A stretch of DNA of 64,000 nucleotides from NCBI RefSeq assembly GCF_947494875.1, contig NZ_CANLWM010000009.1:1-64000 (forward strand), given 5' to 3'. A program made the translations under genes and the position numbers. Each line of letters opens with the position of its first letter. Positions within the stretch are counted from its first letter, which is position 1. Below, in pieces: positions 50,104-58,292 of this stretch. The notes beneath the pieces are model-generated. The model did no database searches, was not told the origin of the DNA, and worked only from the letters and a program-made list of their open reading frames with translations. This DNA is from an uncultured Williamsia sp. (lineage in GTDB: Bacteria > Actinomycetota > Actinomycetes > Mycobacteriales > Mycobacteriaceae).

Positions 50104-50258
50104 GACGACCTCCACGGGTGGGGTGGTGCGGGCCGGGCGACCGCAACGGTGCGGCGCCGGTGATGTGCCGGGCAACCCTACCGGCTGGCCCGGGCGACCG
50201 GCGATCCACTAGCGTGGTCTTCCGCGCGCCTGACGGACCGCCGGCCCGACGACGCCAC

Positions 50259-50332
50259 GCCCTCGTAGCCCAATTGGCAGAGGCAACGGATTCAAAACCC
50301 GTCCAGTGTGAGTTCGAGTCTCACCGAGGGCA
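50259..50332 (+). tRNA. tRNA-Leu (anticodon CAA), short variable arm
   Basis: A 74-base cloverleaf: 7-bp acceptor stem GCCCTCG/CGAGGGC, D-arm with a 3-bp stem and GG in its loop, anticodon loop TTCAAAA with CAA, and T-arm GTGAG-TTCGAGT-CTCAC. The discriminator is A and CCA is not encoded. The anticodon stem closes with an A-C mismatch. The variable region is only five bases, whereas normal bacterial tRNA-Leu has a long extra arm. From memory, a tRNA-Leu is annotated next to pdtaR in mycobacteria too. Confidence 0.88.
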
Positions 50333-50406
50333 CACAGTTTCTCCGCGTCCCGCCGGTCGCACCGCCGTCGGATAGCATCCGCGACAGCAGTCCTGAGGGG
50401 GAGATC

Positions 50407-51069
50407 ATGCGGGGTGGACGCATGCGAGTCCGGGCGCGGGCGACATCGGTCGCCGTGCCCGCGGTGGTCGCGGCGATGGTCATCGGTGGGAGTGTGTCGG
50501 GTGCCGCGGGCGCGGGCACACCGCCCACCTATCGGGTTGCCGTCTCGGACGACGGCAACATCACGTCGGCGCTGTCGGGCGCCGTTTTCCGGGCGGCGCC
50601 GGACGGGTTGGTCGTCACCGACACCCGCGGCCGCGTCCTCGACCGGATCCCCACCTCGGTCCCCCTCGACGGGACGCCCGTCGCACTGCGGACGACGCTC
50701 GGGGCGGGCGGTCGGACGGCCACCCTCACCCCAGTGCTGCCGACAGCCGTGGCCACGGCGCTGAAGCAGGGCCGGCACCCGGTCTCGAAGGCCAAGGACC
50801 GCGCCTACTACGACATGCTCTTCCACGTCGCCAACGGCCTGAACCGTGCGGGCACGGTCGCCGCTGCTGCGGGCGCCGGAGTCGGGACGGTCGTCGGTGC
50901 GGCGGTCGGACTCGTCGTCGGCTGCACCGTGTTCGGCGCCTGCCTCCTCGCGGTCCCGGGGGCCGCGGTGGGTGCCGCGATCGGGGCGGGTGTCGCCGGG
51001 GTCGTCGGCACCCAGTACGGCGATCCGAGAGCCGCGCAGTCGGTTCTCACCTGGATCACGACGCGCTGA
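50407..51069 (+). CDS. secreted or membrane-associated glycine-rich protein, unknown function
   Basis: A 220-residue hypothetical protein. The N-terminus (positively charged, then SVAVPAVVAAMVIGGSVSGA) is a signal peptide, probably cleaved near AAGAG. The middle part is a beta-rich region of no recognised family. Residues about 158-205 are a Gly/Ala/Val-rich hydrophobic stretch (VGTVVGAAVGLVVG, VGAAIGAGVAGVVG) with two cysteines between, like glycine-zipper membrane segments. The ATG at 50407 follows a GAGGGGGAG sequence at three bases. It sits 74 bases after the tRNA. Confidence 0.7.
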   Translation: MRGGRMRVRARATSVAVPAVVAAMVIGGSVSGAAGAGTPPTYRVAVSDDGNITSALSGAVFRAAPDGLVVTDTRGRVLDRIPTSVPLDGTPVALRTTLGAGGRTATLTPVLPTAVATALKQGRHPVSKAKDRAYYDMLFHVANGLNRAGTVAAAAGAGVGTVVGAAVGLVVGCTVFGACLLAVPGAAVGAAIGAGVAGVVGTQYGDPRAAQSVLTWITTR

Positions 51070-51088
51070 CCCCGACCGACGGGTCAGC
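51065..51088. terminator. hairpin across two convergent stop codons
   Basis: GCTGACCC and GGGTCAGC with an eight-base loop. The stop of the plus-strand gene (51067-51069) and of the minus-strand YchJ gene (51084-51086) lie inside the arms. It is the same arrangement as at 31746-31765. Confidence 0.45.
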
Positions 51089-51479
51089 CCAGAACGCCGT
51101 CGAGGTAGGTCCATCGGCCGCTCTCGCGCACGAAACGGCTTCGCTCGGCCAGCACGCCACGACCGTCGGGCGACCGGTGGAACGCGCGGAACGCGACCTC
51201 GCCCCGATCGTCGAACAGCCCGCCCGCGACGACGTCCTCGACGTCGAGCCGGTACCACCGCACATCGGGGTCCAGGTCGATCGACTGCGGCCGGGTCGTC
51301 GGGTGCCACGACGCCTCCAGATGCGCCACGTCGCCGATCGCGAACGCCGTGAACCGCGACCGCATGAGCGACTCCGCGGTCGGTGCCGGTCGCGTGCCGT
51401 CGAGCACGGGCCCGCAGCACTCGCCGAACGGCGATCCCGACGTGCACGGGCAGCGGGACTCGGGATCGGGTGCGCTCAT
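51084..51479 (-). CDS. YchJ-like SEC-C/NTF2-type protein
   Basis: A 131-residue protein of the YchJ family. The N-terminal zinc-binding SEC-C-like motif reads CPCTSGSPFGECCG (residues 10-23); the rest is an NTF2-like domain (TAESLMRSRFTAFAIGDVAHLEASWHPTTRP and WYRLDVEDVVAGG). The function is unknown. It starts 14 bases after the hydrolase gene and ends the TetR-hydrolase-YchJ operon. Confidence 0.88.
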   Translation of the reverse strand: MSAPDPESRCPCTSGSPFGECCGPVLDGTRPAPTAESLMRSRFTAFAIGDVAHLEASWHPTTRPQSIDLDPDVRWYRLDVEDVVAGGLFDDRGEVAFRAFHRSPDGRGVLAERSRFVRESGRWTYLDGVLG

Positions 51480-51493
51480 CAGCGGCGAGTGTG

Positions 51494-52288
51494 TCAGCGT
51501 CGGGCCCCGACGTCCTCGCCGCGCAGGAAGCCCAGCGCGGCGGCGGCGAAGTCGTCGGGACGGTCGCGGTGCACGCTGTGCCCGGTCGGGATGGCGAGGA
51601 AGTGCCCGTCCGGCAGCGCACCGGCGAGTGTGCGCAGGTGCCGCGGCGGGAGGAAGCTCTGCTCGCCGCCGGAGACGACGAGCACCGGGGTGCGTACCCG
51701 CGACAGGCCGGCCCACCAGTCGGGGTCGGGTTCGCCGAACGCCGCCTGGACCGTCGGTGCCAGTCGCACGTCGAAGCGCATCACCGGACGCGGGTCGCGG
51801 ATGACGTCGAGCACCCCGAGGACCATCTCGCGGGGTGAGCTGCGCGGGACGATCCCCTCGGCGACGTCGGCGGCGTCCCGCGGGGTGGGTGGCACCTCCT
51901 CGAGGACGAGCCGCCCGAAGCGGTCGGGGGCCACCATCGCCGCCCGCAGTGCCACATGTGCGCCGAGCGAATGGGCGACGACGTCGACGGACCCGTCGCC
52001 GGGGAGGTCGGCCATGATCGACAGCAGGTCGTCGCGCATCCGGTCGAGGTCGTAGACACCCCGCGAGCTCTGCCCGTGGCCCCGCTGGTCGTAGGACACG
52101 ACGGGACGCCCCTCCGAGCGCAGGGCGGCGGCGAGTCGGCGCCAGGTCGTGTGGTCGCCCCCCATGCCGTGCACCGCGAGCACCGGCCTGCCGGTCCCGC
52201 CATGCGACCGGCGTACGGCGAGGTCGATCGGTACGCCGTCGTCCATCCGCCGCACCCACCGGACGCCGCTCGCGTCGGGGCCGCTCAC
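51494..52288 (-). CDS. alpha/beta hydrolase
   Basis: A 264-residue alpha/beta-hydrolase-fold enzyme. The oxyanion segment is LAVHGMGGDHTTW, the nucleophile elbow is AHSLGAH (serine near 108) and the catalytic histidine is in PTGHSVHRDRP near the C-terminus. The substrate is not identifiable. The GTG start overlaps the TetR stop (GTGA), so it is probably under the TetR regulator's control. Confidence 0.88.
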   Translation of the reverse strand: MSGPDASGVRWVRRMDDGVPIDLAVRRSHGGTGRPVLAVHGMGGDHTTWRRLAAALRSEGRPVVSYDQRGHGQSSRGVYDLDRMRDDLLSIMADLPGDGSVDVVAHSLGAHVALRAAMVAPDRFGRLVLEEVPPTPRDAADVAEGIVPRSSPREMVLGVLDVIRDPRPVMRFDVRLAPTVQAAFGEPDPDWWAGLSRVRTPVLVVSGGEQSFLPPRHLRTLAGALPDGHFLAIPTGHSVHRDRPDDFAAAALGFLRGEDVGARR

Positions 52289-52842
52289 CCCTCCCCGAGC
52301 CCACCCAGGAGGATGTCGACCGCCTCGGCGATGACGTTGTCGTCGGGCAGGTCGCCGTACATGACGGCGGGACAGAGCACGACGCCCGAGACCATCTGCA
52401 CCGCGGCGTCGCGTCGACGCTCGTCGGTGACGACGGACAGGAGGTGGCGGACGTGGCGCTCACCGTCGGCGACGAGCGCCTTGCGGACCTCTGCGATCTG
52501 CGCGTCGGTGGCGCCCTGCTGCGCCAGGGCCATCAGGACCTTGTCGAGCGCGAGTTCCTCGATCGCCGTCCGGAATGCCGTCACCTCGGCGATCAGATCC
52601 GCCCGCAGATCACCGACCGCCTCGGCGTGGGGCATGTCCCCGAGCGACTCGACCGCGATGCGGAGGAGGTCGGCCCGGGCCGGCCAGTGCGTGTACAGCG
52701 TCGTCTTGGAGTACCCGGCCACCCGCGCCACATGCGCATGGGTGACCGCGTCCCACCCCTCCTCGGCCAGCAACCGTCGGACGGTCCGGGAGACGTCGGC
52801 ACGCGTGCGTGCCACGCGCGCATCCTCGTTGCTCACCGTCAT
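52285..52842 (-). CDS. TetR-family transcriptional regulator
   Basis: A 185-residue regulator. Residues about 10-60 are the TetR helix-turn-helix (VSRTVRRLLAEEGWDAVTHAHVARVAGYSKTTLYTHWPARADLL); the C-terminus resembles the TetR ligand domains with a long helix (AVTAFRTAIEEL). The start is taken at ATG 52842. A GTG two codons later (52836) has GGAG at a better distance and is equally possible, and an upstream GTG would add 14 residues. It is divergent from the mycosporine operon, so it is a candidate regulator of both. Confidence 0.88.
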   Translation of the reverse strand: MTVSNEDARVARTRADVSRTVRRLLAEEGWDAVTHAHVARVAGYSKTTLYTHWPARADLLRIAVESLGDMPHAEAVGDLRADLIAEVTAFRTAIEELALDKVLMALAQQGATDAQIAEVRKALVADGERHVRHLLSVVTDERRRDAAVQMVSGVVLCPAVMYGDLPDDNVIAEAVDILLGGLGEG

Positions 52843-53148
52843 CTCCGGTTCGGTCGTGGACCCCCATGTCACCTGCTGTCCCACACGACTCTGCCATCAC
52901 TTGCGGCCTCCCCGCCCGCATGGGCCCGAGATTTTCGGCCAGAAAGTTTTCACCGAAACACTATTGAACGAAGCGACCGGTACTGTACTGTGAGCACATA
53001 TGCCTGTGTTGTGAGTGAAACCACTGCGCTCTCAACGTCATTGACGTGCGAGGACTAATCCTCGACAGCCGCCGGTTCACACTGGCAATCGCGCGCCGCG
53101 AGTTCCGACGGTTCCGCGCGTGCATCACAACCACCGGAAGGTCACACC
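52843..53148. promoter_or_regulatory. intergenic control region between TetR gene and mys operon
   Basis: 306 bases without a gene. It holds a plus-strand promoter, TTGAAC (52964-52969) and TACTGT (52986-52991), 16 bases apart, for the mys operon, with start near 52998 and a leader of about 150 bases. Possible operators are the inverted pair TTTCGG/CCGAAA (52933-52938 and 52953-52958) and the direct repeat TACTGTACTGT over the -10 box. In the leader, ACGTCATTGACGT and CGAGGACTAATCCTCG can form two small hairpins before the start. Confidence 0.5.
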
Positions 53149-53820
53149 GTGTCCGCAGTTCTGTTCGGTTCCATCAGCACCCTCGTCGACACCTCCGAGA
53201 TCCAGCGGCGCGCGTTCAACGAGGCGTTTCGTTCGCACGGGCTGGACTGGGAGTGGTCCCGCGACGACTACCGCTCGATGCTCGGCAGCAACGGGGGCGC
53301 CAACCGTGTCGCCGACTACGCCGGCCAGCGGGGCGAGAAGGTCGACGCCGACGCCGTCCACGCGACCAAGTCGGAGATCTTCCGGACCATCCTGCTGCAG
53401 GACGGCGCGTCCGCACGTCCCGGCGTCGTGGAGACCATCTCCGCCGCCCGGGAGCGCGGGATGAAGGTCGGCCTCGTCACCACGACCTCGCAGGAGAACG
53501 TCGCGGCGGTGCTCTCCGCACTCGGACCCGACGTCAGCACCGACTCGTTCGACATCATCACCGACGTCACCTCCGTCGACTCGCCGAAGCCGGACAAGGC
53601 GGTCTACGAGTACGCGCTGACCCAGCTCGGTGAGTCCGCCGGCGACGTCGTCGCCATCGAGGACAACGTGGGTGGTGTGAGCGCCGCGCGGGCCGCATCC
53701 ATCCGCTGCGTCGCCTTCCCCAACGAGAACACCGCGGGAACGACGTTCGCCGACGCACTCGAACAGGTCGATGCCCTCGACCCCACCCACGTGGGCGACC
53801 TCGCTTCCGCGGCCGCCTGA
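53149..53820 (+). CDS. HAD-family protein of mys cluster, catalytic aspartates lost
   Basis: A 223-residue haloacid-dehalogenase-fold protein of the beta-phosphoglucomutase/CbbY group. Motif II (VGLVTTTS), motif III lysine ([14 protein letters not shown]) and motif IV ([17 protein letters not shown]) are present. Motif I should read DxDxT but is [12 protein letters not shown]: the nucleophile is Gly7 and the acid/base is Ile9. It therefore cannot use the normal phosphoaspartate mechanism. It may bind a sugar phosphate, act as a partner protein, or have new chemistry. The GTG start follows GGAAGG at seven bases. It is the first gene of the operon, 61 bases before mysA. Confidence 0.85.
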   Translation: MSAVLFGSISTLVDTSEIQRRAFNEAFRSHGLDWEWSRDDYRSMLGSNGGANRVADYAGQRGEKVDADAVHATKSEIFRTILLQDGASARPGVVETISAARERGMKVGLVTTTSQENVAAVLSALGPDVSTDSFDIITDVTSVDSPKPDKAVYEYALTQLGESAGDVVAIEDNVGGVSAARAASIRCVAFPNENTAGTTFADALEQVDALDPTHVGDLASAAA

Positions 53821-53881
53821 TCACGACGACCGACACGACCTCGATCGCGGCACCGTCGATCGCAGCAGACCAGGAGAACCC

Positions 53882-55096
53882 ATGAACAACATGCAGGCCA
53901 GCGTGACCGCGACCGACACGTCGTTCCACGTCGAGGGCTACGAGAAGATCGAGTACGACCTGGTGTACGTCGACGGTGTCTTCGACACGGCAAACCGGCA
54001 TCTCGCCGAGGCCTACGCCCCCTACGGACGCTGCCTCATGGTCGTCGACGAGTCGGTGGCGGCCCTGTACGGCGAGCGGTTCCGCGCGTACTTCGCCCAC
54101 CACGGCATCGAACTGACCGTGCACGAGGTGGCGATCGCCGAGACCGCCAAGTCGCTGGAGACGTTCGAGAAGATCGTCACCGCGTTCGACGCGTTCGGTC
54201 TCGTGCGCACCGAGCCGGTGCTCGTCGTCGGTGGCGGGTTGAGCACCGACGTCGCCGGATTCGCCTGCGCGGCCTACCGGCGCAACACGCCCTACATCCG
54301 CATCCCCACCACCCTGATCGGGCTCATCGACGCCAGCGTGTCGATCAAGGTCGCCGTCAACCACGGCAAGCACAAGAACCGTCTCGGCGCCTACCACGCC
54401 AGCCAGCAGGTCCTGCTGGACTTCTCGTTCCTCGCGACATTGCCCGAGGACCAGGTGCGCAACGGGATGGCCGAGCTCATCAAGATCTCGGTCGTCGGCA
54501 ACCGGGAGATCTTCGACCTCCTCGACGAACACGGCCCCGACCTCCTGCGGACCCGCTTCGGACACCTCGACGGCACCCCGGAGATCCGGGCCATCGGTGA
54601 CCGGGTGACCTACGCCGCCATCGCGACCATGCTCGAACTCGAATCGCCGAACCTGCACGAGATCGATCTCGACCGGGTGATCGCCTTCGGCCACACATGG
54701 AGCCCCACGCTGGAGCTCACCCCGCCCGCCCCGTACTTCCACGGCCACGCGATCAACGTCGACATGGCCTACTCGACGACGTTGGCCGAGCAGCGCGGGC
54801 ACATCACACCCGAGGAGCGCGATCGCGTGCTCGGCGCGATGAGCCGTATCGGCCTGGCGCTCGACAGCCCGTATCTCACCGCGGAGCTGCTCACCGAGGC
54901 GACCGACTCGATCCTGCGCACCCGCGACGGCATGCTGCGCGCCGCCATCCCGAACCCGATCGGCAGCTGCGTCTTCCTCAACGACGTGTCCACCGGCGAA
55001 CTCGTCGACACGCTCGAGGTGCACCGAAAGATCTGCGCCGAGTTCCCGCGCGGCGGCGAGGGAACGGGCATGTTCACCGACCGCAGCGATGCCTGA
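53882..55096 (+). CDS. mysA: sugar-phosphate cyclase, desmethyl-4-deoxygadusol synthase-like
   Basis: A 404-residue member of the dehydroquinate-synthase-like fold that cyclises sedoheptulose 7-phosphate. NAD-binding [11 protein letters not shown] (117-127), [23 protein letters not shown] (141-163) and [13 protein letters not shown] (165-177) match the DDGS/2-epi-5-epi-valiolone synthase branch rather than true dehydroquinate synthase. Zinc ligands are Glu198 (GMAELIK), His271 (FGHTW) and His287 (YFHGHA). The neighbouring methyltransferase and two ligases favour desmethyl-4-deoxygadusol synthase. AGGAGAA precedes the ATG by four bases. EEVS cannot be excluded by eye. Confidence 0.88.
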   Translation: MNNMQASVTATDTSFHVEGYEKIEYDLVYVDGVFDTANRHLAEAYAPYGRCLMVVDESVAALYGERFRAYFAHHGIELTVHEVAIAETAKSLETFEKIVTAFDAFGLVRTEPVLVVGGGLSTDVAGFACAAYRRNTPYIRIPTTLIGLIDASVSIKVAVNHGKHKNRLGAYHASQQVLLDFSFLATLPEDQVRNGMAELIKISVVGNREIFDLLDEHGPDLLRTRFGHLDGTPEIRAIGDRVTYAAIATMLELESPNLHEIDLDRVIAFGHTWSPTLELTPPAPYFHGHAINVDMAYSTTLAEQRGHITPEERDRVLGAMSRIGLALDSPYLTAELLTEATDSILRTRDGMLRAAIPNPIGSCVFLNDVSTGELVDTLEVHRKICAEFPRGGEGTGMFTDRSDA

Positions 55097-55949
55097 CCGT
55101 TCCGCCGGCGCCGAGACCCTCCCCGCACCACGGCCGGTCACACCGACGACGGTGTTGGCCTCCGAGCTGGTCACGCTCTGCGAACGACTGGCCGACGCGG
55201 GGGTGGACGGCGACATCCTGGAGGCCGCACGTCGATCCCGTGATCTGGCAACAGGTCTCGACGAGTACGTGGCAACCTGCACGTCGCCGGAGTCCCCGGC
55301 CCTGGCCGGCCTGACCCGACGGACGCAGGGCACCGACTGGGACACGGGGGATCACGCGGTCCCGCTCGAGCAGGAGATGCTGTCCGGTCACGTCGAAGGA
55401 CGCTTCCTGGAGTTCCTCGTCCACATGACCGGCGCCCGCCGCATCCTCGAGCTGGGCATGTTCACCGGGTACTCGGCGCTCGCGATGGCGCAGGCCGCGG
55501 GCCCGGAGGCTCGCGTGGTGGCGAGTGAGATCGACGCCGACGTCGCGGCGTTCGCGCAGGAGTCGTTCGCCGAGGCGGGTGTCGCCGATCGCATCGACGT
55601 GCTGGTGGGCCCGGCCGACGACACGCTGCGCGAACTCGCCGGTCACGCCGAGCGTGGTGGCATCGCGCCGTTCGACCTCGTCTTCATCGACGCGGACAAG
55701 GCCGGGTACGCGCGATATCTGGACCGCCTGCTCGAGTCCTCGTTGCTCGCACCGCATGCCGTCATCGCGGTCGACAACACCCTCATGCAGGGTCAGCCCT
55801 ATCGCGACGGCACGCCGGCCACCGAGAACGGTCGTGCGATCGCCGACTTCAACGCCGCCGTCGCCGCGGACGACCGCGTCGAGCAGGTGCTGGTGCCCAT
55901 CCGCGACGGGGTGACCCTGATCCGCCGGGTGGAGACGCGAGCGTCGTGA
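55089..55949 (+). CDS. mysB: O-methyltransferase, 4-deoxygadusol-forming
   Basis: A 286-residue SAM-dependent O-methyltransferase of the catechol/CCoAOMT type. Motif I is [18 protein letters not shown] (118-135), followed by SEIDAD and the metal-linked motif [16 protein letters not shown] (195-210). In mycosporine clusters the enzyme methylates desmethyl-4-deoxygadusol to 4-deoxygadusol; that role is inferred from context. The ATG overlaps the mysA end by eight bases. Confidence 0.87.
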   Translation: MPDRSAGAETLPAPRPVTPTTVLASELVTLCERLADAGVDGDILEAARRSRDLATGLDEYVATCTSPESPALAGLTRRTQGTDWDTGDHAVPLEQEMLSGHVEGRFLEFLVHMTGARRILELGMFTGYSALAMAQAAGPEARVVASEIDADVAAFAQESFAEAGVADRIDVLVGPADDTLRELAGHAERGGIAPFDLVFIDADKAGYARYLDRLLESSLLAPHAVIAVDNTLMQGQPYRDGTPATENGRAIADFNAAVAADDRVEQVLVPIRDGVTLIRRVETRAS

Positions 55950-57256
55950 CGTCGCTGCGCGAGGCCAACGCGGCGCGCACCGTGGGTGTGCTCGCCGCGT
56001 CGGTCCTGACGGCGGTTGTCGACGGCGTCGTGGTGGGTGTCGCACTCGCCGGCCGCCACCGCCCACCCGCGGCGACCCCGGCGCGGGACCGTCGCACCGT
56101 CCTCGTCACCGGCGGGAAGATGACGAAGTCACTCGCGCTGGCACGCGCGTTCCACGCCGCGGGCCATCGGGTGGTCCTGGTCGAGTCGGCGAAGTATCGC
56201 CAGACAGGACACCGGTTCTCGCGCGCCGTCGACGCATTCCACACCACACCCGAGACGAGCTCACCCGACTACGCCCGCGCGCTCGCCGACATCGTCGACC
56301 GCGAGCGCGTCGACGTGGTGGTGCCCGTGTCGAGTCCGGCGTCCAGTGTCGTCGAGGCCGCGGCCCGCTCACTGCTCGACCAGCGGTGCGAGGTGCTGCA
56401 CGGAGACGTCGACACCATCGCGATGCTGGACGACAAGGCCGCGTTCTCCGAGCGCGCGGAGAAGCTCGGGCTGTCGGTCCCGCACTTCGCCCGCATCACC
56501 CACCCCGCGCAGATCGACGACTTCGACTTCCGCCCGGGCCGGGAGTACATCCTCAAACGCATCGCCTACAACCCCGTGGGGCGCATGGACCTGACCCGGC
56601 TACGTGCCGAGACACCCCGGGAGAACGCGGCCTTCGCGCGGACGTTGTCGATCAGCGACGAGGACCCGTGGATCCTGCAGGAGTTCATCGCCGGCACGGA
56701 GTACTGCACGCACGGCACCGTCCGCGACGGCAGGCTGCAGGTGTGGGCATGCTGCGAGTCGTCGGCGTTCCAGATCAACTACGCCATGACCGAACACCCG
56801 CGCATCCGGGACTGGGTCGAGACGTTCCTCGCGTCGACCGGGCTCACCGGCCAGGCGTCGTTCGACTTCATCGAGGCGCCCGACGGCGAGGTCTACGCGA
56901 TCGAGTGCAACCCCCGGACCCACTCGGCGATCACGATGTTCTACGACCACCCCGAGTTGGCCGCGGCGTACCTCGACGACGGTCACCCCACGATCGTCCC
57001 GACCCCGACATCGCGTCCGACGCACTGGATCTACCACGAGCTGTGGCGTCTGCTCACCGGCCCCGACCGGCGTGCGCGGTGGAACAGCATCCGACGCAGC
57101 ACCGACGCCATCTTCTCCCCCGAGGACCCGCTGCCGTTCTTCATGGTCCACCACGCGCACATCCCGTCGCTGCTGCTGGCGAACCTGCGTGCGCGGCGCG
57201 GGTGGGCACGGATCGACCTCAACATCGGCAAACTCGTCGAGAACGGCGGCGACTGA
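55946..57256 (+). CDS. mysC: ATP-grasp ligase, mycosporine-glycine synthase-like
   Basis: A 436-residue ATP-grasp enzyme. In known pathways MysC activates 4-deoxygadusol and joins glycine to give mycosporine-glycine. The N-terminus has a hydrophobic helix (about 13-36, VGVLAASVLTAVVDGVVVGV) and then a Rossmann-like pre-grasp domain starting VLVTGGKMTKSLALARAFH. ATP-grasp markers are YILKRIAYNPVGRMDL, WILQEFIAGTEYCTHG and the metal-binding YAIECNPRTHSAITMFY. The GTG start overlaps the mysB stop (GTGA). The family match is clear; the substrate is inferred from the cluster. Confidence 0.86.
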   Translation: MTSLREANAARTVGVLAASVLTAVVDGVVVGVALAGRHRPPAATPARDRRTVLVTGGKMTKSLALARAFHAAGHRVVLVESAKYRQTGHRFSRAVDAFHTTPETSSPDYARALADIVDRERVDVVVPVSSPASSVVEAAARSLLDQRCEVLHGDVDTIAMLDDKAAFSERAEKLGLSVPHFARITHPAQIDDFDFRPGREYILKRIAYNPVGRMDLTRLRAETPRENAAFARTLSISDEDPWILQEFIAGTEYCTHGTVRDGRLQVWACCESSAFQINYAMTEHPRIRDWVETFLASTGLTGQASFDFIEAPDGEVYAIECNPRTHSAITMFYDHPELAAAYLDDGHPTIVPTPTSRPTHWIYHELWRLLTGPDRRARWNSIRRSTDAIFSPEDPLPFFMVHHAHIPSLLLANLRARRGWARIDLNIGKLVENGGD

Positions 57257-57257
57257 G

Positions 57258-58292
57258 ATGGCGCGTCGTCTCCTGCACCTCGTCGGATCCCCGGTCGACG
57301 AGTTCTTCGCAGACCTGTCGCGCCTCTATGCCGGAGGGTGTCTCGACGCGCTCGCCGGTGACGACCGGTTCGAGCACGTCATCGCGCACGTGTCGCCTGA
57401 TCGGGCATGGACGTTCCCGGCCGATCTGCAGGCATCGACCATCGCCGAGGCGGAGCACCTCGACGTGGCCGGCGCGATCGCGCACATCCGCTCGCTCGAC
57501 GTCGATGCCGTTCTGCCGCAGATGTTCTGCCGCCCGGGCATGACCGCGTACCGGTCTCTGTTCGCGGTTCTCGGCATCGACGTCATCGGCAACACCGCCG
57601 AGGTGATGGCCGTCGCCGCGGACAAGGCGCAGGCGCGCGCAGTCGTCGCGGCGGCGGGCGTGGCCGTCCCGGCCGGGGAGGTCGTCACCCGCGGCGACAC
57701 ACCGGGCCTCGCGCCGCCGGTGGTCGTGAAGCCCGTCGACGCCGACAACTCCGTCGGCGTCACCCTCGTCACAGATCCGACCGAGTTGCCCCGGGCGCTC
57801 GAGGAGGCCCTCGCCCACGGCACCTCCGCGCTCGTCGAGGAGTTCGTGCCGCTGGGCCGAGAGGTCCGCTGCGGCATCGTGGTCCGCGACGCCGAGCTGG
57901 TGTGCCTCCCGCTCGAGGAGTACGCCGTCGACGCCGAGTCCGCGCCCATCCGCACGCCCCGGGACAAGCTCTCCCGCGGCGACGACGGTGACCTGTTCCT
58001 CGTCGCGAAGACCACCGACCGCGCGTGGATCGTGCCCGACGACGATCCCGTGGTCGCGCGGGTGCACGAGGCGGCCCGACGTGCGCACACCGCTCTGGGC
58101 TGCCGGCACTACAGCCTCTTCGACTTCCGCATCGACCCCGACGGCAGGCCGTTCTTTCTCGAGGCCGGGCCCTACTGCTCGTTCTCCCCCGGCAGCGTGA
58201 TCGCCGTCATGGCCGCGGCCGCGGGGATGGACCTCACCACGCTCTTCGACACCGTGCTGCACGAACTCGACCGAGAGAGGGCGACCGCATGA
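57258..58292 (+). CDS. mysD: D-Ala-D-Ala ligase-like enzyme, second amino-acid ligase of the pathway
   Basis: A 344-residue ATP-grasp protein of the D-alanine-D-alanine ligase group. MysD homologues attach serine, threonine or another amine to mycosporine-glycine, forming the UV-absorbing imine. Visible features are PVVVKPVDADNSVGVTLV (about 150-167), ALVEEFVPLGREVRCGIV and C-terminal FFLEAGPYCSFSPGSV, where the usual metal-binding Asn-x-x-Pro-Gly context is altered. It begins one base after the mysC stop and overlaps the dioxygenase gene. Confidence 0.86.
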   Translation: MARRLLHLVGSPVDEFFADLSRLYAGGCLDALAGDDRFEHVIAHVSPDRAWTFPADLQASTIAEAEHLDVAGAIAHIRSLDVDAVLPQMFCRPGMTAYRSLFAVLGIDVIGNTAEVMAVAADKAQARAVVAAAGVAVPAGEVVTRGDTPGLAPPVVVKPVDADNSVGVTLVTDPTELPRALEEALAHGTSALVEEFVPLGREVRCGIVVRDAELVCLPLEEYAVDAESAPIRTPRDKLSRGDDGDLFLVAKTTDRAWIVPDDDPVVARVHEAARRAHTALGCRHYSLFDFRIDPDGRPFFLEAGPYCSFSPGSVIAVMAAAAGMDLTTLFDTVLHELDRERATA

